From [Zimmermannella] bifida NBRC 103089 (GTDB lineage: Bacteria; Actinomycetota; Actinomycetes; Actinomycetales; Microbacteriaceae): DNA of 64,000 nt. How positions within the stretch are numbered: the stretch's first letter is position 1; every line of letters starts with the position of its first letter. Both the position numbers and the translations under genes were made by a program. Where the stretch lies: assembly GCF_001570925.1 (NCBI RefSeq), contig NZ_BCSP01000003.1, positions 186,001 to 250,000 of the forward strand, written 5' to 3'. This document shows, piece by piece, positions 35,801 to 43,528 of this stretch. Under the pieces are notes generated by a model. That model was not told the DNA's origin. It was given only the letters and a program-made list of their open reading frames with translations, and ran no database searches.

Positions 35801-37068
35801 AGCCGCCAATGGAAGCGCAGCGCGTTGACGCGAAGTTGTCGAAGGAAGACGTTGCGCGGCTCACCGACGACTCGATCTACGCGAGCCTGGCCGAGTTCCT
35901 GCCCGGAATCTCGCTGACGCGTTCCTACCGCGCAGGTGGGGAAGACCTCACCGAACTGGTCAACGAGCGCTTCTACGACGGGCGCTTGGATTCGATGCCG
36001 TGGGCCGGAGCCTTCCTCGGACACTCCTCACTTACCTATTCGTACGTGCCAAACGGCACCGGCATGCCCGACCCCCGCACCGGTGCGGTCGAAGCAACCG
36101 ACGCCGAGGTCACCCGCGTTATCGAACTGGTGCTTGACCACGCCATCCACCGCCCTCGCGAATCACTCATGGTCGTGAGCGCCTCGGCTGCGCACGCACA
36201 GCGCGTCGAGCAGGCCGTGTGGTCGGCAGTTTCGCACCGCGCGGATGTGGCGGAGTTCTTTATGCGACCACGAAACGAACCGTTTGTGGTCACCACGATC
36301 GAAGGCGCTGCGGCCCAATCGCGCGACCGCGTCATCTTCTCGCTCGGCTACGGCGTCACCCCGCACGGGCGCGTGCTGTCGGAATTCGGCGTGCTGGCCG
36401 GACCGCTCGGCACGAAGTCGCTGGCGGTGACCATGTCGCGTGCGCGACGGTCGCTGGTAATCGTGAGCTGCATCCGCCCCGAACAGCTCGATTTGAGCCG
36501 ACTCACCCCGGGCGTGCTGCAATTGTGCGAGATTCTCACCGAGCTTGATGAGCGCGATGCGGATGCGCGTCTCGCGTCGCCTGCGCAGGGCAACGCGTCG
36601 GCGGATGCGGCTGGTGCCGTAGCCACGCGCCAGCGCCGACCGATGCTGGTCGACCTGGGCCGACGACTCGAGAGCTTCGGCATGCGTGTCGAACTCGACT
36701 ACCGTGGCCGCATCCCGCTCGCTGCCTCGTACGGACACCGTGCGATCGTGGTCGATATGGAAGCTGTGGGTCGCGGAGAATCTGACCAGGCGGTCAAGCA
36801 CACGCTGCGTGAGACCCTGCGACTGCGTCCCGAGCTGCTTAAGCGTCTGGGTTGGTACTACCTGCGCGTGCACGCGTTCGAGCTGTTCGCGAACCCCGAG
36901 GCGGTCGCGCAGCGCATTGCCACGGCGCTTGAAGTGCCAATCGGTGATCAGGACGGCGAGACCCTGGCGATTGAAGCGGCGCCAAAGGCGATCGCCGAGC
37001 GCGAGGCGCCCCGCGCAATCGAACCGGGTACTTCGGGCTCGAACCTGTTCGACACCGATTCGGAATAG
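32836..37068 (+). CDS. Very large SF1-helicase-like protein with degenerate ATPase motifs
   Basis: A 1410-residue protein starting at GTG, 7 nt after TAGGTT; the open frame runs back into tRNA-Arg but upstream starts are implausible. Residues ~1-150 are acidic and disordered. From ~400 a DNA2/Upf1-like SF1 core follows, but Walker A reads LPGTGVTQT (Val427 where Lys is needed). The Walker B region reads LLVDAGAF (Asp951-Ala952 in place of Asp-Glu). The motif VI-like SRARRSLVIVS (~1201) is kept. The C-terminal ~150 residues (GWYYLRVHAFELFANPEAVA) resemble the Vsr/DUF559-like nuclease tail of DUF4011/DUF3320 helicases. It is likely a pseudo-ATPase; the role is unknown. Confidence 0.82.
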   Translation: MWGIFRKRDNDRADGAHTRNVPESSANETEPILDRENTLEEERDLVDGVGKGERPSDWIDQVRATRAGASDTAFAPPADDDRSEAPESEPITASASDAASAQHDIDLSVDDMDDAPGRDNAHAAESANLTDAGDVVDDAPFERPETIDERVAHERWRNEVAALGGKSPQLYFSGRRGTYIDLSTAHPSGIALLLARRPVMLSSLLREPLTFRNALDAAGHITRLGAELEAARGLNTIQLAAGFATWTGTGGIERNAPIFLRQASLRRLGRDYEIRLRGKLQPNVALLRAMYHEGATLRASELMQQVEASDALLPEAAFAYVREAGRGLSGFTVDSIAALSTFADFADAMYDDLGTLDQPIVRALAGNAGARDFLGRPIRAEQAIDPDHRDPSSDRLLLDADTQQERVVDAILGGSNLVVETLPGTGVTQTVVNAIGQLLDRNRRVLVVTPRTASVRTIRARLKHVGLEGVAVTPRTLRRDIIAGITRNERAERPNTAELDDALVRLRRVLSDYRAALATKHESFGVSPLDALEALSQLELLEVPPSTTARLRRDELDTFAEVTARAEAGEQLRELGELGQFRLNEEDSPWFGVAFGSTDEVSEVYGTAVELADGRVTEFLDETRKIVQQTNLREPETFTELGIYLRLLADIRETLDRFTPEVFDADLAELIEATGGRREGSDMPSARRRELRQLAREFVRPGVTVNELHESLKYVQRQRILWHRYVQDAAQPSVPIGIDTARDHWRDLSAKIQLVDGPFEDVGHQTLATTPLDELESRIARLAAKSEVLDNAVDRLALNERLTARGLGDLITDLAERHIEPEHVADELELAWWQSVLEELLVNDKALLNANTRVVTRLESDFRVVDEAHTASTASQIAWQLAEAWKVALVDGDDQAETFRQLLRSPGTSSRQLVNKAPSISEPLTQVWLASPYDVHRIDERITFDTVLLVDAGAFTTAEAIGAIRRANQVVAFGDPVTQFPTPFEVAVQPPMEAQRVDAKLSKEDVARLTDDSIYASLAEFLPGISLTRSYRAGGEDLTELVNERFYDGRLDSMPWAGAFLGHSSLTYSYVPNGTGMPDPRTGAVEATDAEVTRVIELVLDHAIHRPRESLMVVSASAAHAQRVEQAVWSAVSHRADVAEFFMRPRNEPFVVTTIEGAAAQSRDRVIFSLGYGVTPHGRVLSEFGVLAGPLGTKSLAVTMSRARRSLVIVSCIRPEQLDLSRLTPGVLQLCEILTELDERDADARLASPAQGNASADAAGAVATRQRRPMLVDLGRRLESFGMRVELDYRGRIPLAASYGHRAIVVDMEAVGRGESDQAVKHTLRETLRLRPELLKRLGWYYLRVHAFELFANPEAVAQRIATALEVPIGDQDGETLAIEAAPKAIAEREAPRAIEPGTSGSNLFDTDSE

Positions 37069-37077
37069 TTGATCGCT

Positions 37078-37125
37078 GGCGAGCGGGCAGCAGGCTGCTG
37101 TTGCCCGCTCGTCTGCCTGTCGAGC
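37078..37125 (+). terminator. Hairpin after the helicase-like gene
   Basis: CGAGCGGGCA (37080-37089) pairs with TGCCCGCTCG (37102-37111), with inner CAG/CTG pairing. The T-run is weak. Confidence 0.6.
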
Positions 37126-37217
37126 GCGGCATTCTGGGTGCCGGCGCCGAGCCTTCCACACACCCGAACGCGGGCTACCTGCGAGTCGGGTCACCGGATC
37201 CTGATAGAACAGGGAAT

Positions 37218-37493
37218 ATGCACACCAACACGTCCCGGGATGCGGCCGCTGCGGCACCGCGTCCGCGTCGCGCTCGCCGCCGGGTCATTGTGCCCGCGCC
37301 CGAGGGCGTGGACCTCACCCCGCAGCGGGTTCCGCGCAGCGCACTGAACCCGACCGGAATTGTCGCCGAGCTCGCGACCGAAGACCAGTCGATTGCTTGG
37401 GGCGACGAAGACGGCCCCGAGATTCGAGCCGATCACGCCTCCGGTTCCAACGACGAACGAATTCGAGAAAACATCCCACCGCACAATGTCTGA
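37218..37493 (+). CDS. Small basic protein, hypothetical
   Basis: A 91-residue protein beginning MHTNTSRDAAAAAPRPRRARR, with an ATG preceded by CAGGGA. The N-terminal half is Ala/Arg-rich; the second half is acidic (WGDEDGPEIRADHAS) and ends NDERIRENIPPHNV. It has no membrane segment or known domain and appears mostly disordered. Its last 8 bp overlap the start of the MFS transporter gene, so the two are translationally coupled. It could help express or regulate the transporter, but that is only context. Confidence 0.7.
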   Translation: MHTNTSRDAAAAAPRPRRARRRVIVPAPEGVDLTPQRVPRSALNPTGIVAELATEDQSIAWGDEDGPEIRADHASGSNDERIRENIPPHNV

Positions 37494-38874
37494 CAGATCG
37501 AACTTGAACGCTGACGTTCCAGATTCGTCATCCGGTCACGAACCCAACGAGGCAACGTCGCCTTCACCCGAAACCGAACCGATTACGGTCGTGCAAGCAG
37601 CACAGACCGACTACAACACGCTTGAAACCGGGCAGATTTCGCTCGACCACATCCGCGATGCGCTCGAAGCGGAACGGCGCGCACCTGAAGCACCCCCGCG
37701 CATCCCGCGCGAAATTTGGGCACTGACGGCTGCGACATTCTTGATCGCGATCGGGTTTTCACTCGTCGTGCCGGTGCTGCCGCAATATGCCGAAAGTTTC
37801 GGTGTTTCTGCCACGCTGGTGACGGTTGTGGTGAGCGCCTTCGCGCTCGTGCGGCTGGTGAGTGCCCCATTTGCCGGACGGATGCTCGAAGGGATCGGCG
37901 AACGCCAGATCTACGTGATCGGGCTCGTCATCGTGGCGGCATCAAGCATCGCGATGGCGTTCGCGGCGACCTACACGCAGCTGCTCATTTTCCGCGGGCT
38001 CGGTGGCATCGGCTCGGCCATGTTTACCATTGCTGCGGCCTCGATGATTGCGAAGTATTCGCCACCGCAGATTCGCGGCAAGATTTCGGCACTGTGGTCG
38101 GGCACCTTCTTGATCGGTAATGTCACCGGCCCGCTCTTTGGTGGTTTGCTCGGTCAGGCCGGTATGACCGTTCCGTTCATTAGCTACGGCGTCGCGCTGC
38201 TGCTTGCGGCAGTTGTGGTGTCGACCGTGCTGCGGTCAACAGCGAAACAGCGAACCGACGGCGCCGACGCCCCGAAACCTGCACTGACGCTCGCACACGT
38301 GTGGTCGAACAAGTCGTTCCGGGCATCGCTGGTGTTCTCGCTGGCAAACGGTTGGGCCAATATGGGCATCCGCATCGCGGTGGTGCCACTGTTTGTGGGC
38401 GTGGCGCTGACTCACGAACCGTGGGCCGCTGGTCTCGTGGTGGCGGTCGGTGCGATCGGCAACATGATCGCGCTGCAATGGTCGGGACGGGCGAGCGACC
38501 GGCGTGGGCGCCGTCCGCTGATCATTGCCGGGCTGCTGGTGTCGGCCATTGGCGTTGTCGGCATGATCTGGGCTGACCGACTCGAAGTGGTGCTGGCTGC
38601 CATGTTCGTGTCGGGCCTCGGCTCGGGGCTGTCGATGCCGGTGTCGCAGGCAGCGATGTCGGACATCATTGGCCGCGACCACACTGGCGGCCGGCCGCTG
38701 TCGGTGTTCCAGATGATGCAAGACCTTGGCATGATCCTGGGCCCGATGATCGCCGGTGTGCTCATCGACGTTGCCGGCTATTCGTGGGCGTTTGGCGTTG
38801 CCTCGGTCGTGCTGCTCCTGCCAGTTGTCGCTTGGCTGCTCGCACCCGACACGATCAGCAAGCGGGCAAACTAG
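37486..38874 (+). CDS. Major facilitator superfamily transporter (DHA1-type)
   Basis: The 462-residue start at ATG 37486 overlaps the preceding gene by 8 bp. An upstream in-frame ATG exists at 37360 but would read across that gene. A ~75-residue hydrophilic N-terminal tail precedes 12 membrane helices. The MFS motif region AGRMLEGIGERQIYVIG follows helix 2 and a similar loop SGRASDRRGRRPLII lies in the second half. The family exports drugs or small molecules by proton antiport. The substrate cannot be inferred. A terminator hairpin follows. Confidence 0.9.
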   Translation: MSDRSNLNADVPDSSSGHEPNEATSPSPETEPITVVQAAQTDYNTLETGQISLDHIRDALEAERRAPEAPPRIPREIWALTAATFLIAIGFSLVVPVLPQYAESFGVSATLVTVVVSAFALVRLVSAPFAGRMLEGIGERQIYVIGLVIVAASSIAMAFAATYTQLLIFRGLGGIGSAMFTIAAASMIAKYSPPQIRGKISALWSGTFLIGNVTGPLFGGLLGQAGMTVPFISYGVALLLAAVVVSTVLRSTAKQRTDGADAPKPALTLAHVWSNKSFRASLVFSLANGWANMGIRIAVVPLFVGVALTHEPWAAGLVVAVGAIGNMIALQWSGRASDRRGRRPLIIAGLLVSAIGVVGMIWADRLEVVLAAMFVSGLGSGLSMPVSQAAMSDIIGRDHTGGRPLSVFQMMQDLGMILGPMIAGVLIDVAGYSWAFGVASVVLLLPVVAWLLAPDTISKRAN

Positions 38875-38972
38875 CCGAGGCGTAAGCTCGCCGGGGCGGG
38901 CAAACGTACCGGCGCCCGCAAACGCAACGGCGCAACGACCGGGTGCCTGCTCAACAGCATGCCCGGAAACCA

Positions 38973-39010
38973 ATGGTGGGACGGCCTGAGCCGTCCCACC
39001 ATGTTGTGCA
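38973..39010. terminator. Terminator between MFS gene and mscL
   Basis: A perfect 13-bp stem (38973-38985 with 38990-39002) with CTGA loop. A second stem (39017-39025 with 39035-39043) lies nearer mscL and may serve the minus strand. Confidence 0.75.
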
Positions 39011-39055
39011 TCCCATCCGCATCCGTAGCAATTGCGGATGCGGGGGAGCAGGTAA

Positions 39056-39451
39056 TTAGTTCTGTCGCGCAGCGAGCAGGTCGCGGATCTCGGTGAGGAG
39101 ATCGGTTTCGCTGGCGGCTGCCTCTTCTTCCGAAGGCTTGTGGCCGTGCTTGCGAACGTACATCTGCTCCTGCAGCTTGTTCAGTGGCGCGATGATGATG
39201 AAGTACACAACTGCTGCGATGAGCAGGAAGTTGATGACTGCGGCGATAACCATGCCGATGCCGAACTGAATTCCGGCGATGTCAACGACTGCCGATTCGA
39301 TTGCATCGGCCTTGAAGATTGCGGCGATGAGCGGGTTGAAGATGCCGTCGACGATGGCATTAACAATTGCGGTGAATGCGTTGCCAATGATTACTGCGGT
39401 GGCAAGTTCAACGACGTTGCCGCGCATGATGAATTCTTTGAAGCCCTTCAA
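39056..39451 (-). CDS. mscL: Large-conductance mechanosensitive channel MscL
   Basis: A 131-residue channel when started at TTG 39451, giving the standard N-terminus MLKGFKEFIMRGNVVELA; the GGGGGAG site is close upstream. The frame stays open to 39511, which is less likely. The first membrane helix is ATAVIIGNAFTAIVNAIVDG and the second MVIAAVINFLLIAAVVYFII. A cytoplasmic helix (LNKLQEQMYVRKHGHKPSEE) closes the protein. It opens on membrane tension to release solutes after hypo-osmotic shock. It is divergent from, and unrelated in function to, its neighbours. Confidence 0.95.
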   Translation of the reverse strand: MKGFKEFIMRGNVVELATAVIIGNAFTAIVNAIVDGIFNPLIAAIFKADAIESAVVDIAGIQFGIGMVIAAVINFLLIAAVVYFIIIAPLNKLQEQMYVRKHGHKPSEEEAAASETDLLTEIRDLLAARQN

Positions 39452-39593
39452 GGCTCCCCCTTCGTTGTTGCTGTCAAAGCGACTACCGACTTTAGTCGTG
39501 AACGACGGCAAAAGATAGGGATTTCGTTATTTGTTCAGATAATGAATTGTGTGGTGGTCGAATTGGGCAGATGCTACCTAGTAATGGTTGCGT

Positions 39594-40208
39594 TTAGTTT
39601 GTGCGCTTGCCGAAATCTGTGACGAACCAGGTCGACGGTGTGACGATGCCGTGTACTGGAATATCGTGCGGTTCATGCGGCAGGGATGCGAGTACTTCGT
39701 CGTCGTGGACGAGCGCGACTCGCAGCAAGTGCGGGGGCGCGCTGGCGAGCATGCGGTCGTAAAAGCCACCGCCCCAGCCGAGGCGCGCACCGGCGGTGGT
39801 GACCGCCGCCGCCGGCATGATGAGCAGGTTGCAATCGAGCACGAAGCTGTCGGCAACGGGAGCTCCGACCGGCATCGGCACCCGTAGCGAGGGATGCTGT
39901 GCGCGGGTGCCCGCATCCGGAACCCAACTGAGTGAGCCGTCGTCATTCGGTACGGGCAAGAGGACTCGGTGGTTGGCGGCGCGTTGCTGTGCCAAGAACA
40001 GCTCGATAGGTGGTTCGAGTGGCGTGCTGCAAAAGGCTGCGATCTGCTGCGCCTCGGGTGCGAATGCACCAATCGCGGCCGTCAATTGGGCGGCAACAGA
40101 CTCGGCGAGTGCAGCGGTGCGTTCAGCGCCGCGTTCGCGCCGTTGTGCGCGGATTTCGCGACGGATTGCATCCTTGCGAGGGATCTTTCCCTGCGGAATT
40201 GCGGCCAT
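39594..40208 (-). CDS. 5-formyltetrahydrofolate cyclo-ligase
   Basis: A 204-residue enzyme that converts 5-formyl-THF to 5,10-methenyl-THF with ATP, part of one-carbon metabolism. Key features are the basic N-terminus IPRKDAIRREIRAQRRE, FCSTPLEPPIELF and the nucleotide/folate-binding signature LGWGGGFYDR. The ATG is 6 nt after a TACCGT box. It shares a 50-bp divergent promoter region with galU, where both genes appear to start leaderlessly. The 3' part faces mscL tail to head on the same strand, with ~140 bp between. Confidence 0.93.
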   Translation of the reverse strand: MAAIPQGKIPRKDAIRREIRAQRRERGAERTAALAESVAAQLTAAIGAFAPEAQQIAAFCSTPLEPPIELFLAQQRAANHRVLLPVPNDDGSLSWVPDAGTRAQHPSLRVPMPVGAPVADSFVLDCNLLIMPAAAVTTAGARLGWGGGFYDRMLASAPPHLLRVALVHDDEVLASLPHEPHDIPVHGIVTPSTWFVTDFGKRTN

Positions 40209-40214
40209 GCATCC

Positions 40215-40220
40215 ACGGTA
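40215..40220 (-). promoter_or_regulatory. -10 box of the 5-FCL gene
   Basis: TACCGT on the minus strand, 6 nt before the ATG at 40208; divergent with the galU promoter. Confidence 0.4.
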
Positions 40221-40245
40221 GCCGGTTGTTGCATATCGCGGCGAG

Positions 40246-40251
40246 TAGAAT
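40246..40251 (+). promoter_or_regulatory. -10 box of galU (leaderless type)
   Basis: TAGAAT lies exactly 7 nt before the galU ATG. Confidence 0.5.
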
Positions 40252-40258
40252 GCACCGT

Positions 40259-41197
40259 ATGAACGAGCAGGTAACGAAAGCAGTTATTCCCGCGGCAGGG
40301 CTTGGTACGCGATTTCTTCCGGCAACCAAGGCCCTTCCCAAGGAGATGTTGCCGGTCGTTGACCGTCCTGCGATTCAGTACGTCGTCGAAGAGGCGGTTC
40401 ACGCTGGCCTGAACGACATTCTGATGGTGACCGGCCGCAACAAGACCGCGCTCGAGAACCACTTTGACCGTGTTGCCGAGCTCGAACAGAACCTCGAAGA
40501 GCGCGGCAAGGACAAGCTGCTCGAAGAAGTTCGACGGGCCACCGATCTTGCCGACGTGCACTACCTGCGCCAGGGCGACCCGCTCGGACTCGGCCATGCA
40601 GTCTTGCGTGCACAGCAGCACGTGGGTGATTCGTCATTTGCTGTTCTGCTTGGCGACGACATCATCGTCGACGGTGGCGAACTGCTGAACGACATGATTG
40701 CCGTGCACCTCGAAACGGGTGCCAGCGTCGTGGCGGTACAAGAAGTGCCGCTCGAACAGGTGTCGAGCTACGGCGTCGTGGCACCGGCGAAGGTCAACGG
40801 TGAATTTGAGCGGGCCGGTGACCACAATTGGCCGACCTACTGGGTCGATGAACTCGTTGAGAAGCCGGCACCAGAGGATGCACCGTCGAACTTTGCGGTA
40901 ATTGGTCGCTACGTGCTCGGGGCCGAGGTATTCGGAGTGCTCGAGACGACCAAGCCCGGTCGCGGCAACGAGATTCAGCTGACCGATGCCCTGCAGACGC
41001 TGGCATCGACCCGCGGCAACGGCTCGGGCGGTGTTGTGGCGCTGGTGTACAGCGGACGACGCTACGACACCGGGAACAAGCTTGACTACTTGAAAGCCAA
41101 TGTTGAATTGGCCGCGAACCACCCAGAGATCGGTGCCGATGTGCGCGCCTGGATTCAGGAGTATGCCGCCGAACAGCGCGGTCAGTCGCAGGCCTAG
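40259..41197 (+). CDS. galU: UTP--glucose-1-phosphate uridylyltransferase
   Basis: A 312-residue nucleotidyltransferase producing UDP-glucose for envelope polysaccharides and trehalose. It shows the nucleotide-binding AGLGTRFLPATKALPKEM, VVDRPAIQYVVEEA, the HYLRQGDPLGLGHAV loop, the Asp pair LLGDDI and EKPAPEDAPSN. The ATG lies 7 nt after a TAGAAT -10 box without a ribosome site. A GNAT acetyltransferase starts 12 bp after its stop, and a coiled-coil membrane protein lies further down. This arrangement is common in Microbacteriaceae. Confidence 0.96.
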   Translation: MNEQVTKAVIPAAGLGTRFLPATKALPKEMLPVVDRPAIQYVVEEAVHAGLNDILMVTGRNKTALENHFDRVAELEQNLEERGKDKLLEEVRRATDLADVHYLRQGDPLGLGHAVLRAQQHVGDSSFAVLLGDDIIVDGGELLNDMIAVHLETGASVVAVQEVPLEQVSSYGVVAPAKVNGEFERAGDHNWPTYWVDELVEKPAPEDAPSNFAVIGRYVLGAEVFGVLETTKPGRGNEIQLTDALQTLASTRGNGSGGVVALVYSGRRYDTGNKLDYLKANVELAANHPEIGADVRAWIQEYAAEQRGQSQA

Positions 41198-41209
41198 CCC
41201 GGGGAATCC

Positions 41210-41851
41210 ATGACATTGCTTGGCCGAGCTGTGCTGCCAATCCTTGAGGATCGCGGTCTCGTGGTGCGTGGGCTACGTACCCGGGATGCGCGTGATCTCG
41301 AGCGCGTGCTCCTCGCGCACCGCGAGTGGCTGCAGCCGTGGGAGGCGACCCTGCCGCACGGGCAAGGGCGTTGGAATGTTCGCGGGTCGGTGCGTTCGAT
41401 GCTCGAACAGGCCCAGGAAGGCAAGTCGCTCCCGTTTGTGATGGAACACGAAGGGGAGCTGGTTGGGCAATTGACGGTGGGCAATATTCAATACGGCGCG
41501 GTGATGGCTGGGACCATCGGGTATTGGATTTCACCGGAGGTTGCTGGGCGGGGATTTACCCCAACCGCGGTGGCATTGGTTACAGATTATTGTTTTCAAG
41601 AAATCGGTCTGCATCGGATGGAAATCTGTATTCGCCCCGAAAATGCGGCGTCATTGCGGGTCGTTGAAAAACTTGGATTCACCTACGAAGGTCGCCGAAA
41701 TCGGTATATCCACATTGATGGCGATTGGCGCGATCACTATTGCTACGGAATTATCCACGAGACCGTTCCCGAAGGTGTCTTGAATCGTTGGAAGTCGGGC
41801 CGCGTTGATCCGACGCTGGCGCAGCGCCCAGCCAGCGGTCCGTTTGCTTAG
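41210..41851 (+). CDS. GNAT acetyltransferase (RimJ/RimL type)
   Basis: A 213-residue protein with a complete GNAT fold. The N-terminal beta strand and Arg-rich part (LEDRGLVVRGLRTRDARDLE) are followed by GYWISPEVAGRGFTPTAVAL, the acetyl-CoA-binding loop in which V-AGRG-FT-T substitutes for the usual R/QxxGxG/A. HRMEICIRPENAASLRVVEKLGF is the C-terminal signature of the RimJ/RimL group. It probably acetylates N-termini, possibly of a ribosomal protein; the substrate is not known. It follows galU by 12 bp and is likely in the same operon. Confidence 0.9.
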   Translation: MTLLGRAVLPILEDRGLVVRGLRTRDARDLERVLLAHREWLQPWEATLPHGQGRWNVRGSVRSMLEQAQEGKSLPFVMEHEGELVGQLTVGNIQYGAVMAGTIGYWISPEVAGRGFTPTAVALVTDYCFQEIGLHRMEICIRPENAASLRVVEKLGFTYEGRRNRYIHIDGDWRDHYCYGIIHETVPEGVLNRWKSGRVDPTLAQRPASGPFA

Positions 41852-42065
41852 CTGGCGCCCGCCGTATTGGCTTCGCGATGTGTGAATGGTGTGGTTCTGT
41901 GTGTGCAGATGGTCGAGTCATGCCTGGCGATTGAATGCGTCAACTGTGCATACTCGGAGCGAATATCGCGCGACTCCTGCGGCATTCTTGTTAGAAACCT
42001 CAGAGTTCACTCAATTCACATTAGACACTCCATTAACAATGCGGTGTTCGGGGGAGTCAGGCTCG

Positions 42066-42071
42066 TAACGT
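42066..42071 (+). promoter_or_regulatory. -10 box of the coiled-coil membrane protein gene
   Basis: TAACGT lies 6 nt before the ATG at 42078. Confidence 0.4.
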
Positions 42072-42077
42072 TGCGGC

Positions 42078-43409
42078 ATGCAGGAATTTGGTGGCGCCAG
42101 CGGCATCGCAATTGCGCTGGTTGTGCTCGTAACCGTCGGGATCTACGTCCCGACGGTTATTCGTGAGCGCAAGCTGCGCCACAGCGAACGCAATGCCCTT
42201 CGCCTGCAGCAAACGATTCGTGCCATGGCTGAGGCAAGCGAGGCGCCGGGTGTCATTGAGCTTGAAGCCAACACGCGCACGGTGCGTGCACGTCGTCGCG
42301 AGCTCGCCCAAGCACAGAAGCTCGAAGTTGCCGCGCAGCGTGAGCAAGCTCGCGTCGAAGCCGAGCAGCGGGCCGCGGCCGCGAAACTTGAACTTGAACG
42401 GGTCGCACAAGAAGAACGCGAAGCGAAACTTCGTGAGGATGTTTGGCGCGCGGCAGCGGCTGCCCGAGAAGCAGAACTTAAACACGAACGAATGATGGCG
42501 CAGGAACGAGAGGCAGCAATGGCAGACGCAACCGCACGGCAAGAAGCAGCAGCGCGAGCACGAGCAGCCGCAGCAGTGGCAACCGCACGTGAAGCGCAGT
42601 TCGCGGCGACGGGAAAGACGGCGGCGGACCGCTGGGCGAACGGTGCTTCGGGCTCTCCACGCGCGATTGAGCGCCGACTCACTGCGGAGCAGCCCGTCAT
42701 TGGTGTGCAGGGCGAAACCGCAGCACGTCGTCGTCGCGGCCGTCTCGCGTCGACGGGAGTCGGTGCATCCGGAATCATCGTTGCGATTGTCGGCCTCATT
42801 ATCGCCATTCCATTCGTGTTGATCGCCGGCATTGTCGTGGCGGCGGCAGCGGCCTGGATGCTGCACCGTATTAACGAGGTCTGGCTCGCCACGCAGCGCG
42901 ACACGACCGTTGCTGAAGTCGACACACTGCTCACCGAGCCGGTTGCGGAAACTGCACCCGTCGCAACGGCAGCACCGTTTACTGCCATTGAGCTGGATGA
43001 GCCGGCTGCCGCGGAACCAGAACCTGCTCCTGGCACCTGGACTCCGGTACCGCTGCCGAAGCCGCTGTACCTTGACCACGAGGTTCCGACTGAATCGCCT
43101 GATCCAGACGGCCCAGGCGGTGGCGATCGCTTTGACGAGCACCTGGCGCAGCTGCTTCGTGAAGAAGCGATCCGTTCGACCGAGGCGCTGCGTGCCGCGC
43201 AGCAGCAGGTGCCGGCAATTGGTGATCGCGGTGGCAACCGTGCCGAAGCCGAGGCCGACCAGCTGAACGCGGAGCGCATCCGCCCAATCACCGTGTCGAG
43301 CGACTCGACGTGGGCCAAGATGGGCGACATTGCCGCAATCGCAAACGCAGACTCGGCAAGCGACCTGACCGACCTGAACGCGGTGCTCGCACGCCGCCGC
43401 GCGAGCTAG
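42078..43409 (+). CDS. Membrane protein with long charged coiled coil, unknown function
   Basis: A 443-residue protein. The first membrane helix is at residues ~8-28 (GIAIALVVLVTVGIYVP). A long Ala/Glu/Arg-rich segment (~32-175) is predicted to form a continuous coiled coil. Two further helices lie at ~231-265 (GIIVAIVGLIIAIPFVLIAG). The C-terminal ~170 residues are acidic and Pro-rich. Homologues are often annotated as large exoproteins in Microbacteriaceae, without known function. The scaffold-like shape suggests an envelope or cytoskeletal organiser. The ATG is 6 nt after TAACGT. Confidence 0.82.
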   Translation: MQEFGGASGIAIALVVLVTVGIYVPTVIRERKLRHSERNALRLQQTIRAMAEASEAPGVIELEANTRTVRARRRELAQAQKLEVAAQREQARVEAEQRAAAAKLELERVAQEEREAKLREDVWRAAAAAREAELKHERMMAQEREAAMADATARQEAAARARAAAAVATAREAQFAATGKTAADRWANGASGSPRAIERRLTAEQPVIGVQGETAARRRRGRLASTGVGASGIIVAIVGLIIAIPFVLIAGIVVAAAAAWMLHRINEVWLATQRDTTVAEVDTLLTEPVAETAPVATAAPFTAIELDEPAAAEPEPAPGTWTPVPLPKPLYLDHEVPTESPDPDGPGGGDRFDEHLAQLLREEAIRSTEALRAAQQQVPAIGDRGGNRAEAEADQLNAERIRPITVSSDSTWAKMGDIAAIANADSASDLTDLNAVLARRRAS

Positions 43410-43528
43410 TACCCGACCAACAGCCGTGGCAGCGCCACGCTAACGATGAAATCTAATGCGGTTTCATCGCAGAGCTGGGTAGACTAATCGGTCTAGCGGT
43501 GGATGCCGCATTGAGGTTGGGGAGTTAG

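Noticed and set aside
42240-42600. Coding repeats in the coiled-coil protein
   Set aside because: The Ala/Glu/Arg codons recur irregularly; no fixed-length DNA unit was seen.
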